Shown here piece after piece: positions 1 to 9,163 of a stretch of DNA of 64,000 bases. The stretch is from Phycisphaeraceae bacterium (GTDB taxonomy: Bacteria; Planctomycetota; Phycisphaerae; Phycisphaerales; UBA1924), in NCBI GenBank assembly GCA_020639215.1, contig JACKHA010000012.1, forward strand, positions 1-64,000, read 5' to 3'. A program made the position numbers and the translations under genes. Position 1 is the first letter of the stretch, and each line of letters starts with the position of its first letter. The notes under the pieces are model-generated. The model was not told the DNA's origin. It ran no database searches and worked only from the letters and a program-made list of their open reading frames with translations.

Positions 1-1
1 C

Positions 2-304
2 AAGTGCCTCGGCTACGCCGTCACCTGCCGCGGCTTCGACCCCGTCGCCGCCGACAACTCCGCAAAGGAAATCGGCCCCGCCCTCCACATCGCCAAGGAC
101 ATCTACGACTGCGCCACCGGCGCCGACGCCCTGGTCATCTCCACCGACTGGGACGAGTTCAAGTCCCCCGACCTCGACCGCCTCGCCTCGGTCATGAACC
201 ACCGCGCCGTCTTCGACGGCCGCAACCTCTACCGCCCCCAGACCATGGCCGCCCACGGCTTCCACTACTACTCCGTCGGCCGCGCCAGCGTCCGCCCCGC
301 ATAG
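2..304 (+). CDS. UDP-glucose/GDP-mannose dehydrogenase, C-terminal part (5' end outside window)
   Basis: This is the last 100 codons of a nucleotide-sugar dehydrogenase, which oxidises UDP-glucose (or GDP-mannose) to the uronic acid for glycan synthesis in the cytoplasm. The visible part is the C-terminal sugar-binding domain. It contains the family signature ADALVISTDWDEFK, followed by LDRLASVMN and the terminal VFDGRNLYRP motif. The reading frame is open from base 2, so the catalytic cysteine and the NAD-binding domain lie upstream of the window. UDP-glucose 6-dehydrogenase is more likely than the GDP-mannose enzyme because of the DWDEFK / DGRN pair, but the missing half prevents a firm choice. 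Confidence 0.85.
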   Translation, partial: KCLGYAVTCRGFDPVAADNSAKEIGPALHIAKDIYDCATGADALVISTDWDEFKSPDLDRLASVMNHRAVFDGRNLYRPQTMAAHGFHYYSVGRASVRPA

Positions 305-307
305 AGC

Positions 308-325
308 CGACCGCGCGAGCGGTCG
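308..325 (+). terminator. short hairpin just after the dehydrogenase stop
   Basis: A perfect 7-bp stem closed by a GCGA tetraloop begins four bases after the stop codon. GNRA-type loops stabilise RNA hairpins. No U-run follows, so intrinsic termination is uncertain; it could instead act as a 3' stabilising or Rho-linked element. Confidence 0.3.
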
Positions 326-491
326 CAAGGTGGCCCGGCTCTCCGCGCCGGACTGCCTACCACGCCTACCCACGCTCGTCTCCACCCCACAGCCCAAGGG
401 TCACTCCGAACCGCGCCCGTTCGTTCCGTGCCTCGGGTTTGGTGCGCGCCGGCACCGCTTCGCGCACGCGCCTTCTGGCGGCTCGTGGCTC

Positions 492-1832
492 CTACTCGCC
501 TGCGCCGCTTCCCTCCACCCACCTCCCCCACCCCACCGGCGGCGTCCACGCCATCTCCACCACGCTCTCGCGCGTCGGACGCTCCGGTGCCGCGCTCGAC
601 ATCACCACCGCCCGCACATAAAGCTCGTCCCCCGCCAGCGTGTACGTCGCCCTCGTCCCCTCCACCTCCGCGAAGACCTCGCCGATCGCGTCCGAGTACC
701 GCCGCGTGGCCCGCACCTCGGCCCCCGACGCATCCACCCGCGCCTCCGAACGCAAGTCCACCCCGCGCCGCGTCCCCACGAACCGCGTCGTGTACGACAC
801 GCCCTCCTCACCCGCGATCACCACCGTCAGCCGCCCGTTCCCGCCCTCCGAGCCAGGCTCGAACTCCACCGACTCCAACTCCACGCCGGTGCTCGCGTAG
901 AAGTCCCCCCGGCGCATCGCCTCCAGAATCGACCCCGGCGTCAGGTGCGTCGCCCGCACCATCACCCACCCACGCCCCGGGATGCTCACCGGGCTGTCGT
1001 CGTGGTACGAATGGCTGTCGTCCGTCGCGATCCCCATGATCGGCGCCACGCCGAGTTCCGCGATCCGGATCGTGCTCACGATGTCCCACACCTCCTCCGT
1101 CCCCGCCCGCGTCCCGTCGCCGTGATTGTTCACCCCCGTGTGACCGTTGAACACCTCGAAGAACCGGTCCTCGACCACCCGCGCGAAGTCCTCGGCCGTC
1201 ACGCCGTAGCCGAAGTTCGGATGGTTCAGATGGGCCAGCACCACCCGCCCGTGCTCGGCCGCGTGCGCCTCCACCGCTTGCATCGTCCGCCGGATGATGT
1301 CCTCCACGCTCTCGCCCGAGATCGGCGCGATCCGCCCCGCCAGGTTCGACGCGTTGATGTGCACCGGCAGCCGCTCGAACGAGCTCGTGATCTCCTCCGC
1401 CGGGATCATGATGAACCGTCCCCGCTCCTCCAGCAGGGCCGCGTACTCCTCGAACGCCTGCAGACGCACCTCCTGCATCCCCGTGCCGGGGTTGATCCGC
1501 ATCTCGACCCAGCCCGAGCCGAACCGGTCCAGGTACTTGCCCAGCGCCCCGCCCCGCGACCGCCGCTCGATCTCGCTCAGTTCCATCCACCGCTCGCCCC
1601 GGCTCATCACGTTGTGGTCCGACAGGGCGAGGAAGTTGTACCCGTTCGTGCGGTACCACTCCCCCACCATCTCCGGAAAGTCGTTCCCGTCCGACCAGAA
1701 CGTGTGCGTGTGCAGGTTCCCCCTCCACCACCTCGCCGCGGCATCCGCCGGCACCGCGTCCTGGGCCACCGCCACCCCTGCGCACCCAGCCACCACCATC
1801 GCGCACGCCACGAGCCTCGCCATTCCTCGCAT
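492..1832 (-). CDS. exported PHP-domain metal-dependent phosphoesterase-like protein
   Basis: A 446-residue protein with a hydrophobic export signal at residues 1-24. The sequence VAGC at 14-17 could be a lipobox, or cleavage could follow AVAQ. The PHP fold is indicated by HTHTFWSDG at about residues 41-49 and LALSDHN at about 68-74, the metal-ligating motifs of PHP phosphoesterases. An aspartate-rich ATDDSHSYHDD stretch further along probably supplies more metal ligands. The start at 1832 is preferred because GGGAG lies 6-8 bases upstream; an ATG three codons further in is also possible. Related secreted PHP-like proteins often act on phosphoesters outside the cytoplasm, but the substrate here is unknown. 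The gene stands alone, 262 bp beyond the end of the secretion cluster. Confidence 0.75.
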   Translation of the reverse strand: MRGMARLVACAMVVAGCAGVAVAQDAVPADAAARWWRGNLHTHTFWSDGNDFPEMVGEWYRTNGYNFLALSDHNVMSRGERWMELSEIERRSRGGALGKYLDRFGSGWVEMRINPGTGMQEVRLQAFEEYAALLEERGRFIMIPAEEITSSFERLPVHINASNLAGRIAPISGESVEDIIRRTMQAVEAHAAEHGRVVLAHLNHPNFGYGVTAEDFARVVEDRFFEVFNGHTGVNNHGDGTRAGTEEVWDIVSTIRIAELGVAPIMGIATDDSHSYHDDSPVSIPGRGWVMVRATHLTPGSILEAMRRGDFYASTGVELESVEFEPGSEGGNGRLTVVIAGEEGVSYTTRFVGTRRGVDLRSEARVDASGAEVRATRRYSDAIGEVFAEVEGTRATYTLAGDELYVRAVVMSSAAPERPTRESVVEMAWTPPVGWGRWVEGSGAGE

Positions 1833-1972
1833 CGCTGCTCTCCCGGGGTGCCGCACCACGCCACGCGCCCCAGCCTACACCATCCGCCCCTGTCCCGGCC
1901 CGACGCATCGCACAGATCCCGTGAAAGAACGGCGCGTCTGAGGGACCCCCGATCAACGCCGCGAAAGCACGA

Positions 1973-2022
1973 AACGCAAAAGAAAGCCAGCCCCAACGAG
2001 ACAATCGAAGGGGCCGGCTGGC
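1973..2022 (-). terminator. Rho-independent terminator of the secretion/pilus cluster
   Basis: Read on the minus strand, a GC-rich stem (GCCAGCC..GGCCCC pairing with GGGGCTGGC, with a two-base bulge) has a 15-nt loop and runs directly into TTTCTTTT. It lies about 70 bp past the stop of the GspK-like gene and before the next gene on that strand. It is one of only two clear U-tailed terminators I found in the window. Confidence 0.8.
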
Positions 2023-2094
2023 GTGGATGGCTTGGTTGGAGGCGGGGCTTGGCCCGCCCGGCTCACATCAGGATCGGTTCACATCGGGGCCGGA

Positions 2095-5000
2095 TCACGA
2101 GGCCCCCGCCGCCACACCCAGCGGGCTGTACGGCACCTCGCGGAAGATCAGCACCCGCGGCTTGTCGCCCGGCGCCACGACGTTCGAGCGGTCGATCACC
2201 ATCATGAACCGACGCGCCACGCTCGGCAGCAGCGGATCGTCCGGCCCCAGCCCGATGCAGTCCTGCTCGCGGTACCCGTGCAGCACGAACCACGCGACGT
2301 ACGTGTCGCTGCGGACCGTGATGCAGTTGGCGATCGAGTTGTAGATGGCGTACCGCTCGTCCACCTCATCGACCAGGCGATCCGTGCCATTCATGCCCGC
2401 GGGGCGGAACACCGGGTCGAGCCCCAGCGCGTTCATTGGCTGCTGGTCGAACCCGAGGCGGTCCAGGTCGTGCGGGGCCGAGACCGGCGGGTCCGCCATC
2501 CGCGTCGAGTTGTCGCGCGCGTTGAGCACTTCCGCGATCGATCGGAATCCCGGCGTCTGGCGCAGCCCCGTGATCCCCGTGAACCCCTCACGAGACGGCG
2601 TCGGGAACCAGTACTCCGCCGTCATGTTGATCTCGTCCACGGGCAGCGGCGCCCCCGCCGATGGGGCCAGGCGGGCGAACGCATACTGCAGATCGCGGAA
2701 CGCGACGAGCATCGACGCCGCGTCGGAGTTCACGTCCTGCCCGCTGTCGCGCAGGCCGCTGCCCGCCCACGCCGCACCGGGCATCCAAGAACCAAGGACC
2801 GACGGATCGCCCCCGTGCGTCGGGCTGAGCATCGGCAGCGTGCGGAGCACCGCCAGCGGGGCCGTGTTGATGTTGATCAGCCCGCGGACGCCGCGGCGCA
2901 CGTTGCCGTACTCATCGCCGAGCCCGCGCAGGTTAGCCAGCACGCCGAGGGCGGTAGGCTGCCCGTCGCCGTACACGATGTCCGTGCCGGCGTCGAACAC
3001 GCCGTTCGCGTTGAGATCCTCGAACGCCACGAACTGGTCGGAGATCAGATGACCCCGATCGAGCGAGCGCCGGTTGAACACGCTGAGGTTGTCGGGGCGC
3101 GAGGGGCGAACCAGGACGTTGCCCGCGGGGGCCTCGTCGTAATCCAGCGCCATCGCCATCGCCTCGCCCAGGGTCGTCCAGCCCGAGAGGTCGGGGTTCG
3201 GCTGCATGCTGGCGTCCACCACCAGCGACGCCCCGATCCCCAGCGGCACCAGCAGGTCGCCCGGGCGCAGGTCCCTGGCGTTCTGGCCGCCCATGTCGTT
3301 GTAGAACTCGCCACGGACATCGGTCCACGACTGGCCCTGCAGATTGAAACCGATGTCGTCGCCCGTCCGGTTGTGCGGCGCGACCACGAGCGACGTGACC
3401 ACCGGATAGGCGTTGAAGATCATCGTGCCAAACTCTTCGGTGATCTCCTGGATTCCCGAGCGGACGTCGCTCACGTCCAGCCCGTTGCGATCGACCGCGT
3501 CGCGCTGGGCGGTGTTGAGGGTCATGGTGTGCTGCGGCTCGATGCAGTACGCCGGCAGCCACTCAACCTCGAGCGGATTGCCGACCGCCACGACCTCGGG
3601 ATCGCTCGGGCGACGCACGGTGCCCCACAGCAGCACGGTCACGCCGCGGTTGAAGTCCTCCTGCGGCTCGCTGAACCCTGTCGACGGCACGGTCGCGCCG
3701 GCGATCTGCATGTTTCCGTCGGGCAGCTTGGGAACGAACGTCTCCGGGTCGCCCGAGGCGGTGGGCGGCTCGCGGAACCGGTCGGCCAGCACGTCGTTGT
3801 CCTTCGTGTTGGCCTGGTACGACTCGACCGGCTGGTTCGACTGATTCCGCCCGGGGGCGATGACCGTGCGCCACAGACGCACCTGGGCGGTTGTCGCGTT
3901 GGCCGCCGACGTCGCGGCGAACCGATCGGCGAACGCGCCGGGCCCAAACGCGACGGCCGCCCCCGTGTCGGGATCGAACTCCTCGAGCATCACGGGCGGC
4001 CCGCCAGTACCACCGGTCACGCCCATGACCGAGTTGAACCAGGCGTTGAACTGCGCCGGATCGCCGGTGCCGCCAGCGTACGCGTTCCATCGGGCCCGGA
4101 TGTCGTCGATCGGATGGGCCGTGATGTAGAAGGTCCGCGTCTGGCCGGCGGCGAGCGAGCCGGTCCAACCCATGGCGATCGCGGCGGGGTCGGTGTTGGC
4201 GAAGCGGTAGTACCGTCCGCCGAACTCGAGGTAGAACTTCGACTCGAAGTTCATCGTGTCGCCGGACAGGTCGATCGCGGCGTCGAATGGGTTGGTGATC
4301 TGGAAGACCATCGCCTGGAACGCCAGGTCAGGGTTGCTCCCGGAGATGGTGCCGTCGATCGTGATGTCCTGCCCGGGGGGCTCCATGTCGCCGCCGGCCG
4401 ACACCGGCGCGTCGGTGTACATGATGATCGCCGAGACCTCGGTCACGAAGGGCTGGGGCTCGACGCCGTAGACGTTGTACGCCGGGTTGATCGGGGCGGC
4501 ATTGGGCCTGTCGCTGTCGCCGATCCGCGTGTCGCCCAGGTCGAAGCGGCTGGACCCGCCATTGACCCACGCGGCCCACTTGTGCTGGCGGTTGGCCACG
4601 AGCTGGACGCTGGTCGGGATCGGCCCCGTACCGGTGTAGGGCGGGTCGTAGTCGCTGTCGAGATCGCCCCGGACCGCCGCGTCGGCGATCACGGTCGCGA
4701 CGGTCGGGTTCGAGTCCGCGTCGCGGGCGTCGGCGGAGTTGACCGCCAAATGGGCGGCGTGGCGCAGGGCCAGTTCCGAGCCGGCGTGCCCGTAGGACAG
4801 CGTCAGGAACGAATTGGAGGCGGAGGTACGGTCCCAGGTCTCGACGATACTCGAGTAGGGCAGCAGCGCATCGCCATAGAGGCGGAAGATGGTCGAGGCG
4901 CCCGAGGAGACCTGCGAGAGCACGTCGCCGCTGTTCAGTGCCGGGATCGTGCTCGGCGCCGAGTTCCGCGGGGCGATGAACGTGTTGCGCAGCGGGCGGG

Positions 5001-6990
5001 CGTTGCTGGCGGTGGTGAGGTACTGGCGGATGTCGGCCAGCGACTGGGTCGTGGCGTCGTAGTCGCCGAAACCGTCGGCGCTCGCGGAGGGCAGCGTGCC
5101 GGGGTTGAAGGACGCCCCGCCCATGTTCTCGTTGGCGCGGTCGCGTGCGGCCAGTTCCACCTGCGCCCCGCGGTTGGAGCGCAGCGGACCGTACCGCAGC
5201 GAGGTCTCGGTGAGCGAGGCCTGCTCGTTGTCGAACCGCCCGTCCAGCACGATTTCCAGGACCGATCGGACGCTCGGATCGTTGGCGGCGCGGAAGGTGC
5301 GGAGCTCGGCCTCCGAGTCCAGACCGAACGTGAACACCGACAGTTCCGTGCCGGGCATGCCCATGTCGTCGAGCCCGACGATCGCGTCGTAGTACGCGGC
5401 CCGGTCGTTCTCGCTGCCGAACCGCAGCAGCTGGTTCGGCGCGGCGGGGAAGAACAGCTCGCTCTGGAGGAACTGCGCGAACGACTGGTAGTTGTCGAAC
5501 GGGGCGAGGCGGACGGTGTCGCGGGCCACGACGCCAAAGTCAAGGAACACGCGGGCCGCGTTGTACGCCGCGTCGCCCGAATACTCGGCGTACCGCTGCC
5601 CGCTGGCGCCCAGCCCCGCCACGGCGCTGCCCGTCGGCCCGGTGTACTGGGCCGACGCCGGGTTGACCGCGCCCACGGGCGTTGTCGGCGGGCGCAGGCC
5701 CAGGTACCCCACGAACCCGGTCATCTCGTACAGGTCCTCGCCCGAGAGCAGTCGGCGCAGGTCGATGTCGGCCGGGGACGCGCCGGGGCCGAGCACCTTC
5801 TGCCCGAACATGGTGCTCGGGTCGGCCAGGAAGTCGGTGGCGGTGTTCACGTTGACCGAGGCCGAGAGGTCCACGATCCGCACACCGGCGAACCAGCGGT
5901 GCCCGTCGTCGATCGCCAGAACGGGCACGCCCATGTCGACGCCCTGCGAGAGGTCGACAAACTCGAACAGGCGCGAGTCGTAGAACCCGTCGCCGTCGGC
6001 ATCGACCCACTGGTACGACGGGTGCTCGGCCTGGCTCCAGTCGATGGTGGGGATGCCCGAGACGGGGCGGAAGGCGTTGCGCTGGCGGTTGGTCCAGTGG
6101 GCCGGGGCGTTGGCCTGGGCCGTCTGCCCGTTGTCGAGCGTCTGGTTCCCGGTGGCGGTGAAGGGCATGCCGCCCGGGCCGTAGAGCGTGAGGCGGCTGG
6201 AGATCTCGCGGTTCGCCTCGTTGAAGCCGCTGGCGGCGTTGAAGTTGTTGCGGAGGTTCCAGAGGTTGACGAAGCGCCCGTCGGGCGAGACGTTGGAGAT
6301 GTGGGCCCAGTCGCGGTTCTCCCATTGCGGGAAGGTGCCGTCGCTCAGGTCGTCGTCGATGCGGATGTTGGAGGGCACGGTGGCGGCCAGCCACGGGTCG
6401 GACGGGACGCGGAGCTCGTACACGTTGCCGAGGCTGCCGCGGGCCGCGACGCCGGCGGGCGAGCCGCCATACAGGCTGACCGAGTCGTAGGTGCCCACGG
6501 CGTTGAAGCGTCGGGCGATCCGCTCGTTGGTCGGCGTGGCGGTGGCGCCGGAGACACCGGTCTGGCCGGGCAGGATGCTGCGGACGTAGGGGTCGGTGAA
6601 GGGGTAGTCGAAGGCCTCACGCTTCAGGTCGCCCGCGCCGTCGCGATAGGTCGCCAGGGCGTCGCGCCCGACGATGCCGGCGATGTAGTCGCGGACGAGC
6701 ACGGGCATCTCTTCGCGCTGGACGCTCCCGACGAACGCCGCGGCCCCGCGCCGGTCGGCCCGCCCGACCACCACGTACACAACCGTGATGACGGAGATGA
6801 GCGCGAGGGTGCCCAAGACGATGATGAGCACCGTGCCGCGGCGGCCCGCGCGCGCCGGCGAGCGGCGCGACACGCCGGCGGGCGAGCCGGCCAGCGCGCG
6901 GAGCAGGCCTGCGCCCATGGATCCTGCGCGGGCGCGGCCCCCGGTCAGGCGGCTGGCGAACATTCGGATGGCGCGGCCAAGTGGCTTCAT
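2095..6990 (-). CDS. giant GspK/PilX-like type II secretion pseudopilin
   Basis: A 1631-residue protein, several times longer than ordinary GspK (about 300 residues). The N-terminus is basic and then has a prepilin-type membrane segment, RRGTVLIIVLGTLALIS, at about residues 50-66. Two copies of the GspK-like NxNTA signature are visible: ASVNVNTATDF near residue 380 and ININTAPLAVLRTLP near 1373. In GspK this motif belongs to the helix-hairpin region of the minor-pseudopilin tip. The rest is polar and Asn/Asp/Gly-rich with no family I recognise. The start is placed at 6990 because a GGGAG ribosome site lies 9-10 bases upstream, and the upstream open frame has no such site. It is the last gene of the cluster before the terminator. 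A role at the tip of a pseudopilus is inferred from GspK. Confidence 0.7.
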   Translation of the reverse strand: MKPLGRAIRMFASRLTGGRARAGSMGAGLLRALAGSPAGVSRRSPARAGRRGTVLIIVLGTLALISVITVVYVVVGRADRRGAAAFVGSVQREEMPVLVRDYIAGIVGRDALATYRDGAGDLKREAFDYPFTDPYVRSILPGQTGVSGATATPTNERIARRFNAVGTYDSVSLYGGSPAGVAARGSLGNVYELRVPSDPWLAATVPSNIRIDDDLSDGTFPQWENRDWAHISNVSPDGRFVNLWNLRNNFNAASGFNEANREISSRLTLYGPGGMPFTATGNQTLDNGQTAQANAPAHWTNRQRNAFRPVSGIPTIDWSQAEHPSYQWVDADGDGFYDSRLFEFVDLSQGVDMGVPVLAIDDGHRWFAGVRIVDLSASVNVNTATDFLADPSTMFGQKVLGPGASPADIDLRRLLSGEDLYEMTGFVGYLGLRPPTTPVGAVNPASAQYTGPTGSAVAGLGASGQRYAEYSGDAAYNAARVFLDFGVVARDTVRLAPFDNYQSFAQFLQSELFFPAAPNQLLRFGSENDRAAYYDAIVGLDDMGMPGTELSVFTFGLDSEAELRTFRAANDPSVRSVLEIVLDGRFDNEQASLTETSLRYGPLRSNRGAQVELAARDRANENMGGASFNPGTLPSASADGFGDYDATTQSLADIRQYLTTASNARPLRNTFIAPRNSAPSTIPALNSGDVLSQVSSGASTIFRLYGDALLPYSSIVETWDRTSASNSFLTLSYGHAGSELALRHAAHLAVNSADARDADSNPTVATVIADAAVRGDLDSDYDPPYTGTGPIPTSVQLVANRQHKWAAWVNGGSSRFDLGDTRIGDSDRPNAAPINPAYNVYGVEPQPFVTEVSAIIMYTDAPVSAGGDMEPPGQDITIDGTISGSNPDLAFQAMVFQITNPFDAAIDLSGDTMNFESKFYLEFGGRYYRFANTDPAAIAMGWTGSLAAGQTRTFYITAHPIDDIRARWNAYAGGTGDPAQFNAWFNSVMGVTGGTGGPPVMLEEFDPDTGAAVAFGPGAFADRFAATSAANATTAQVRLWRTVIAPGRNQSNQPVESYQANTKDNDVLADRFREPPTASGDPETFVPKLPDGNMQIAGATVPSTGFSEPQEDFNRGVTVLLWGTVRRPSDPEVVAVGNPLEVEWLPAYCIEPQHTMTLNTAQRDAVDRNGLDVSDVRSGIQEITEEFGTMIFNAYPVVTSLVVAPHNRTGDDIGFNLQGQSWTDVRGEFYNDMGGQNARDLRPGDLLVPLGIGASLVVDASMQPNPDLSGWTTLGEAMAMALDYDEAPAGNVLVRPSRPDNLSVFNRRSLDRGHLISDQFVAFEDLNANGVFDAGTDIVYGDGQPTALGVLANLRGLGDEYGNVRRGVRGLININTAPLAVLRTLPMLSPTHGGDPSVLGSWMPGAAWAGSGLRDSGQDVNSDAASMLVAFRDLQYAFARLAPSAGAPLPVDEINMTAEYWFPTPSREGFTGITGLRQTPGFRSIAEVLNARDNSTRMADPPVSAPHDLDRLGFDQQPMNALGLDPVFRPAGMNGTDRLVDEVDERYAIYNSIANCITVRSDTYVAWFVLHGYREQDCIGLGPDDPLLPSVARRFMMVIDRSNVVAPGDKPRVLIFREVPYSPLGVAAGAS

Positions 6991-7167
6991 TGCACGATCT
7001 CCCGTCCGCGGCCCCGCCACGGGGCCGCCCTGTCCACGCCTGGTCTCCACGCGCCCCGGCGATGCGCTCCGCCGGGGCCTGAACTCCGTGCCGCGCTCAA
7101 GCCCGCACCCGGGCCGCTCGCACGGCATGCCGACGCGGGGCGTCGGCGGCTGGTCTGTCGCCGGGCC

Positions 7168-9060
7168 TCAGATGCCCGGCGTCTTGAACACGAACCGGAA
7201 CGTCCGCTCGAGCGAGACATCCGTTGGATCGGTCAGGGTGATCGTCACGCGCACCAGCGCGGGCCACGCCCAGGGCATGGTCTGGAGCTGCTGGGCCTGG
7301 TTGGCGCCCGAGGGCTCGTAGGTCGGATCGATGAACCCGAAGTGGGCCACGAGCGGGAGCGGCTCCGGCGCGTTGATGTACTCGTCGTAGGTGATGCCGT
7401 AGATCAGGCGCGGATCGATCGGGTGCTGGTTGCGGTCTCGGGTCGCCTCGCCGGTCTGGCGGTCGCGGTAGAGCGTCGGCACGGGCGGATCGACGGTGGC
7501 GTCGTAGTCGTAATAGGTGAAGGCGATCTGGTCGACCTGGCCGTCGTTGTTGTTGTCGATGGGCAGGCTGGAGCCGAACCAGATCAGGTCGCCGGTCTGC
7601 GGGTTGGTCTCGCCGAAAGACCACTCGACGATGAACTCGGAGCAGCCCGGGGCGAGGTTGGAGGCCATGAGCATGCGCTCGTTGCTGATGGCGTCGGCGC
7701 GGAGGAAGGTGTCGCCGGAGCCGGCGATGCCGGTGTCCAGCAGGATGTCACGCAAGTACTCGGCGCTCGGGGCGCAGCGGACGCGGGCCCGCGGGACCTC
7801 GGCCTTGTCGGCGGCGGGCTGGATCGGGTCGCCGTGGCTGTTGGTCGGCATCCCGTTGCGCATCCACGCCTGCATGTTGTAGACCAGGGCCGTCTGGGCG
7901 TTCGGGAACGACGCGCCGAACGCGTCGGGCAGACGCGGCGTGGTGAGCTGCGGGGCGGGCTGGACAACGCCGCCGACCGTTCCGGAGGGCGGCGGGTCCC
8001 ACGGGAAGATCGGCTCGGGGATCACGCCGAGGACCTCGCTGCCCTCGTGGGTCTGCATGACCTGGGCGCGGATGGAGGCCAGGTCCGTCGTGGCGATGTC
8101 GATCAGGCCCGAGCCGCTCAGGATGAGCGGCGGACGCCGGTACCCGCCCTGGGTGGGGTACTCGGTGCCGTACAGCGCGGGGGCGACGACCCGGTTCTTG
8201 CCGCGGAAGAACTCGCCGGAGGCGGGCAGCAACGCGATCTGGAGATCGTCGTCCTCCAGTCGGGCCAGCGCCGACGCCGTCAGCGGGTTGTACCCCCAGA
8301 TCGGGCCGGTCGGCGGGAACTCGGTTGCGATGGTCGGCGGCTGGACCAGCAGCGTCACCTGGCGCAGGAGGATCCAGTCGCTGGCGAACGCGTTGGGGCC
8401 GGGACGCCCCGGCAGCGTCCCCACGCTCGGCTGGCCGAGGCGGCCCGCGAGCTGGTTCGGATTGAGCATCGGCGAGCCGGACTGCGACGTGTTCCGCCAG
8501 CCGTAGGGGTCGGTCGGGTCGATGGGCGGCGAGACCGTGCCGTGCCCGTAGTAGATGGCGGCCTCGCCGGACCGGGCCACCAGCAGCGGGTGGATCGCCT
8601 CGCGGGCCGAGGCGAACTCGCCCTGGGCGAAGAACAGGAGCTCGTCGATGCGGCGCGGGCGCTGCCCGGCGGCGGGCTGGCCGCGGAACAGCGGGACGCG
8701 GACCTGGTCGTATCCGCCGTAGCCCACGCCGTCGGCGTCGTTGGTCACCTCGTGGCGGATGACCATGTACCCGTTGCGGGACATCCGCGCGAAGTCCTGG
8801 GCCAGCGTGCGCTGGAGCAGACCGGCGTATGAGTTGAAGTACGCGGTGCGCCGCCCCTTCGTGACGGTGTCGCCGGTGGTCTTGAAGAGCTGGGCCAGGG
8901 CAAGCGCGATCAGCACCGAGGCCCCGACCGCCACCAGCAGCTCGAGCAGCGTGAACGCGACGCGGGCGGCGCGACGCGTGACGCCGACACGCGGCCCGCC
9001 ACGCCCCGCCTTGCTGGAGGCGTGCGGACGGCTCGTGCTGTGCTTGGCCCTGCGGTTCAT
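7168..9060 (-). CDS. GspJ/PulJ-like pseudopilin (prepilin-type N-terminus)
   Basis: A 630-residue protein with a 36-residue basic leader and the type IV prepilin motif AFTLLELLVAVGASVLIAL. Mature Phe would be at 37 and the conserved Glu five residues into the mature protein. The residue before the cleavage site is Ala instead of the usual Gly. The C-terminal third contains DGQVDQIAFTYYDYD and YGITYDEYINA, the kind of calcium-site and beta-sheet region seen in large GspJ-like minor pilins. The family is usually about 200 residues, so this one is greatly enlarged. It lies between the GspI-like and GspK-like genes, the conserved H-I-J-K order of type II secretion operons, which supports the assignment. 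Confidence 0.7.
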   Translation of the reverse strand: MNRRAKHSTSRPHASSKAGRGGPRVGVTRRAARVAFTLLELLVAVGASVLIALALAQLFKTTGDTVTKGRRTAYFNSYAGLLQRTLAQDFARMSRNGYMVIRHEVTNDADGVGYGGYDQVRVPLFRGQPAAGQRPRRIDELLFFAQGEFASAREAIHPLLVARSGEAAIYYGHGTVSPPIDPTDPYGWRNTSQSGSPMLNPNQLAGRLGQPSVGTLPGRPGPNAFASDWILLRQVTLLVQPPTIATEFPPTGPIWGYNPLTASALARLEDDDLQIALLPASGEFFRGKNRVVAPALYGTEYPTQGGYRRPPLILSGSGLIDIATTDLASIRAQVMQTHEGSEVLGVIPEPIFPWDPPPSGTVGGVVQPAPQLTTPRLPDAFGASFPNAQTALVYNMQAWMRNGMPTNSHGDPIQPAADKAEVPRARVRCAPSAEYLRDILLDTGIAGSGDTFLRADAISNERMLMASNLAPGCSEFIVEWSFGETNPQTGDLIWFGSSLPIDNNNDGQVDQIAFTYYDYDATVDPPVPTLYRDRQTGEATRDRNQHPIDPRLIYGITYDEYINAPEPLPLVAHFGFIDPTYEPSGANQAQQLQTMPWAWPALVRVTITLTDPTDVSLERTFRFVFKTPGI

Positions 9061-9095
9061 GCGTGCGCCCGATCCTGTCTCGACCCTTCGTCGCG

Positions 9096-9160
9096 TGCTC
9101 GTCTCTCCGTCTCTTCTTCTCTACTTCTCTACTTTTCTACTTCTCTTTTCCTCTGATTCT
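9096..9160 (-). repeat. GA-rich intergenic tract (copy 3)
   Basis: A nearly pure purine tract on the mRNA strand, built from imperfect GAGAAGTA / GAGACGGA units. It starts just after the stop of the GspI-like gene. Similar tracts occupy the same position in three other junctions of this cluster. Confidence 0.7.
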
Positions 9161-9163
9161 CCG

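Noticed and set aside
2023..8832. A 2269-codon plus-strand open frame opposite the GspK- and GspJ-like genes
   Set aside because: It is rich in Arg, Val and Gly with no domains, covers two genes and the gap between them, and is the expected complement of GC3-biased minus-strand genes.
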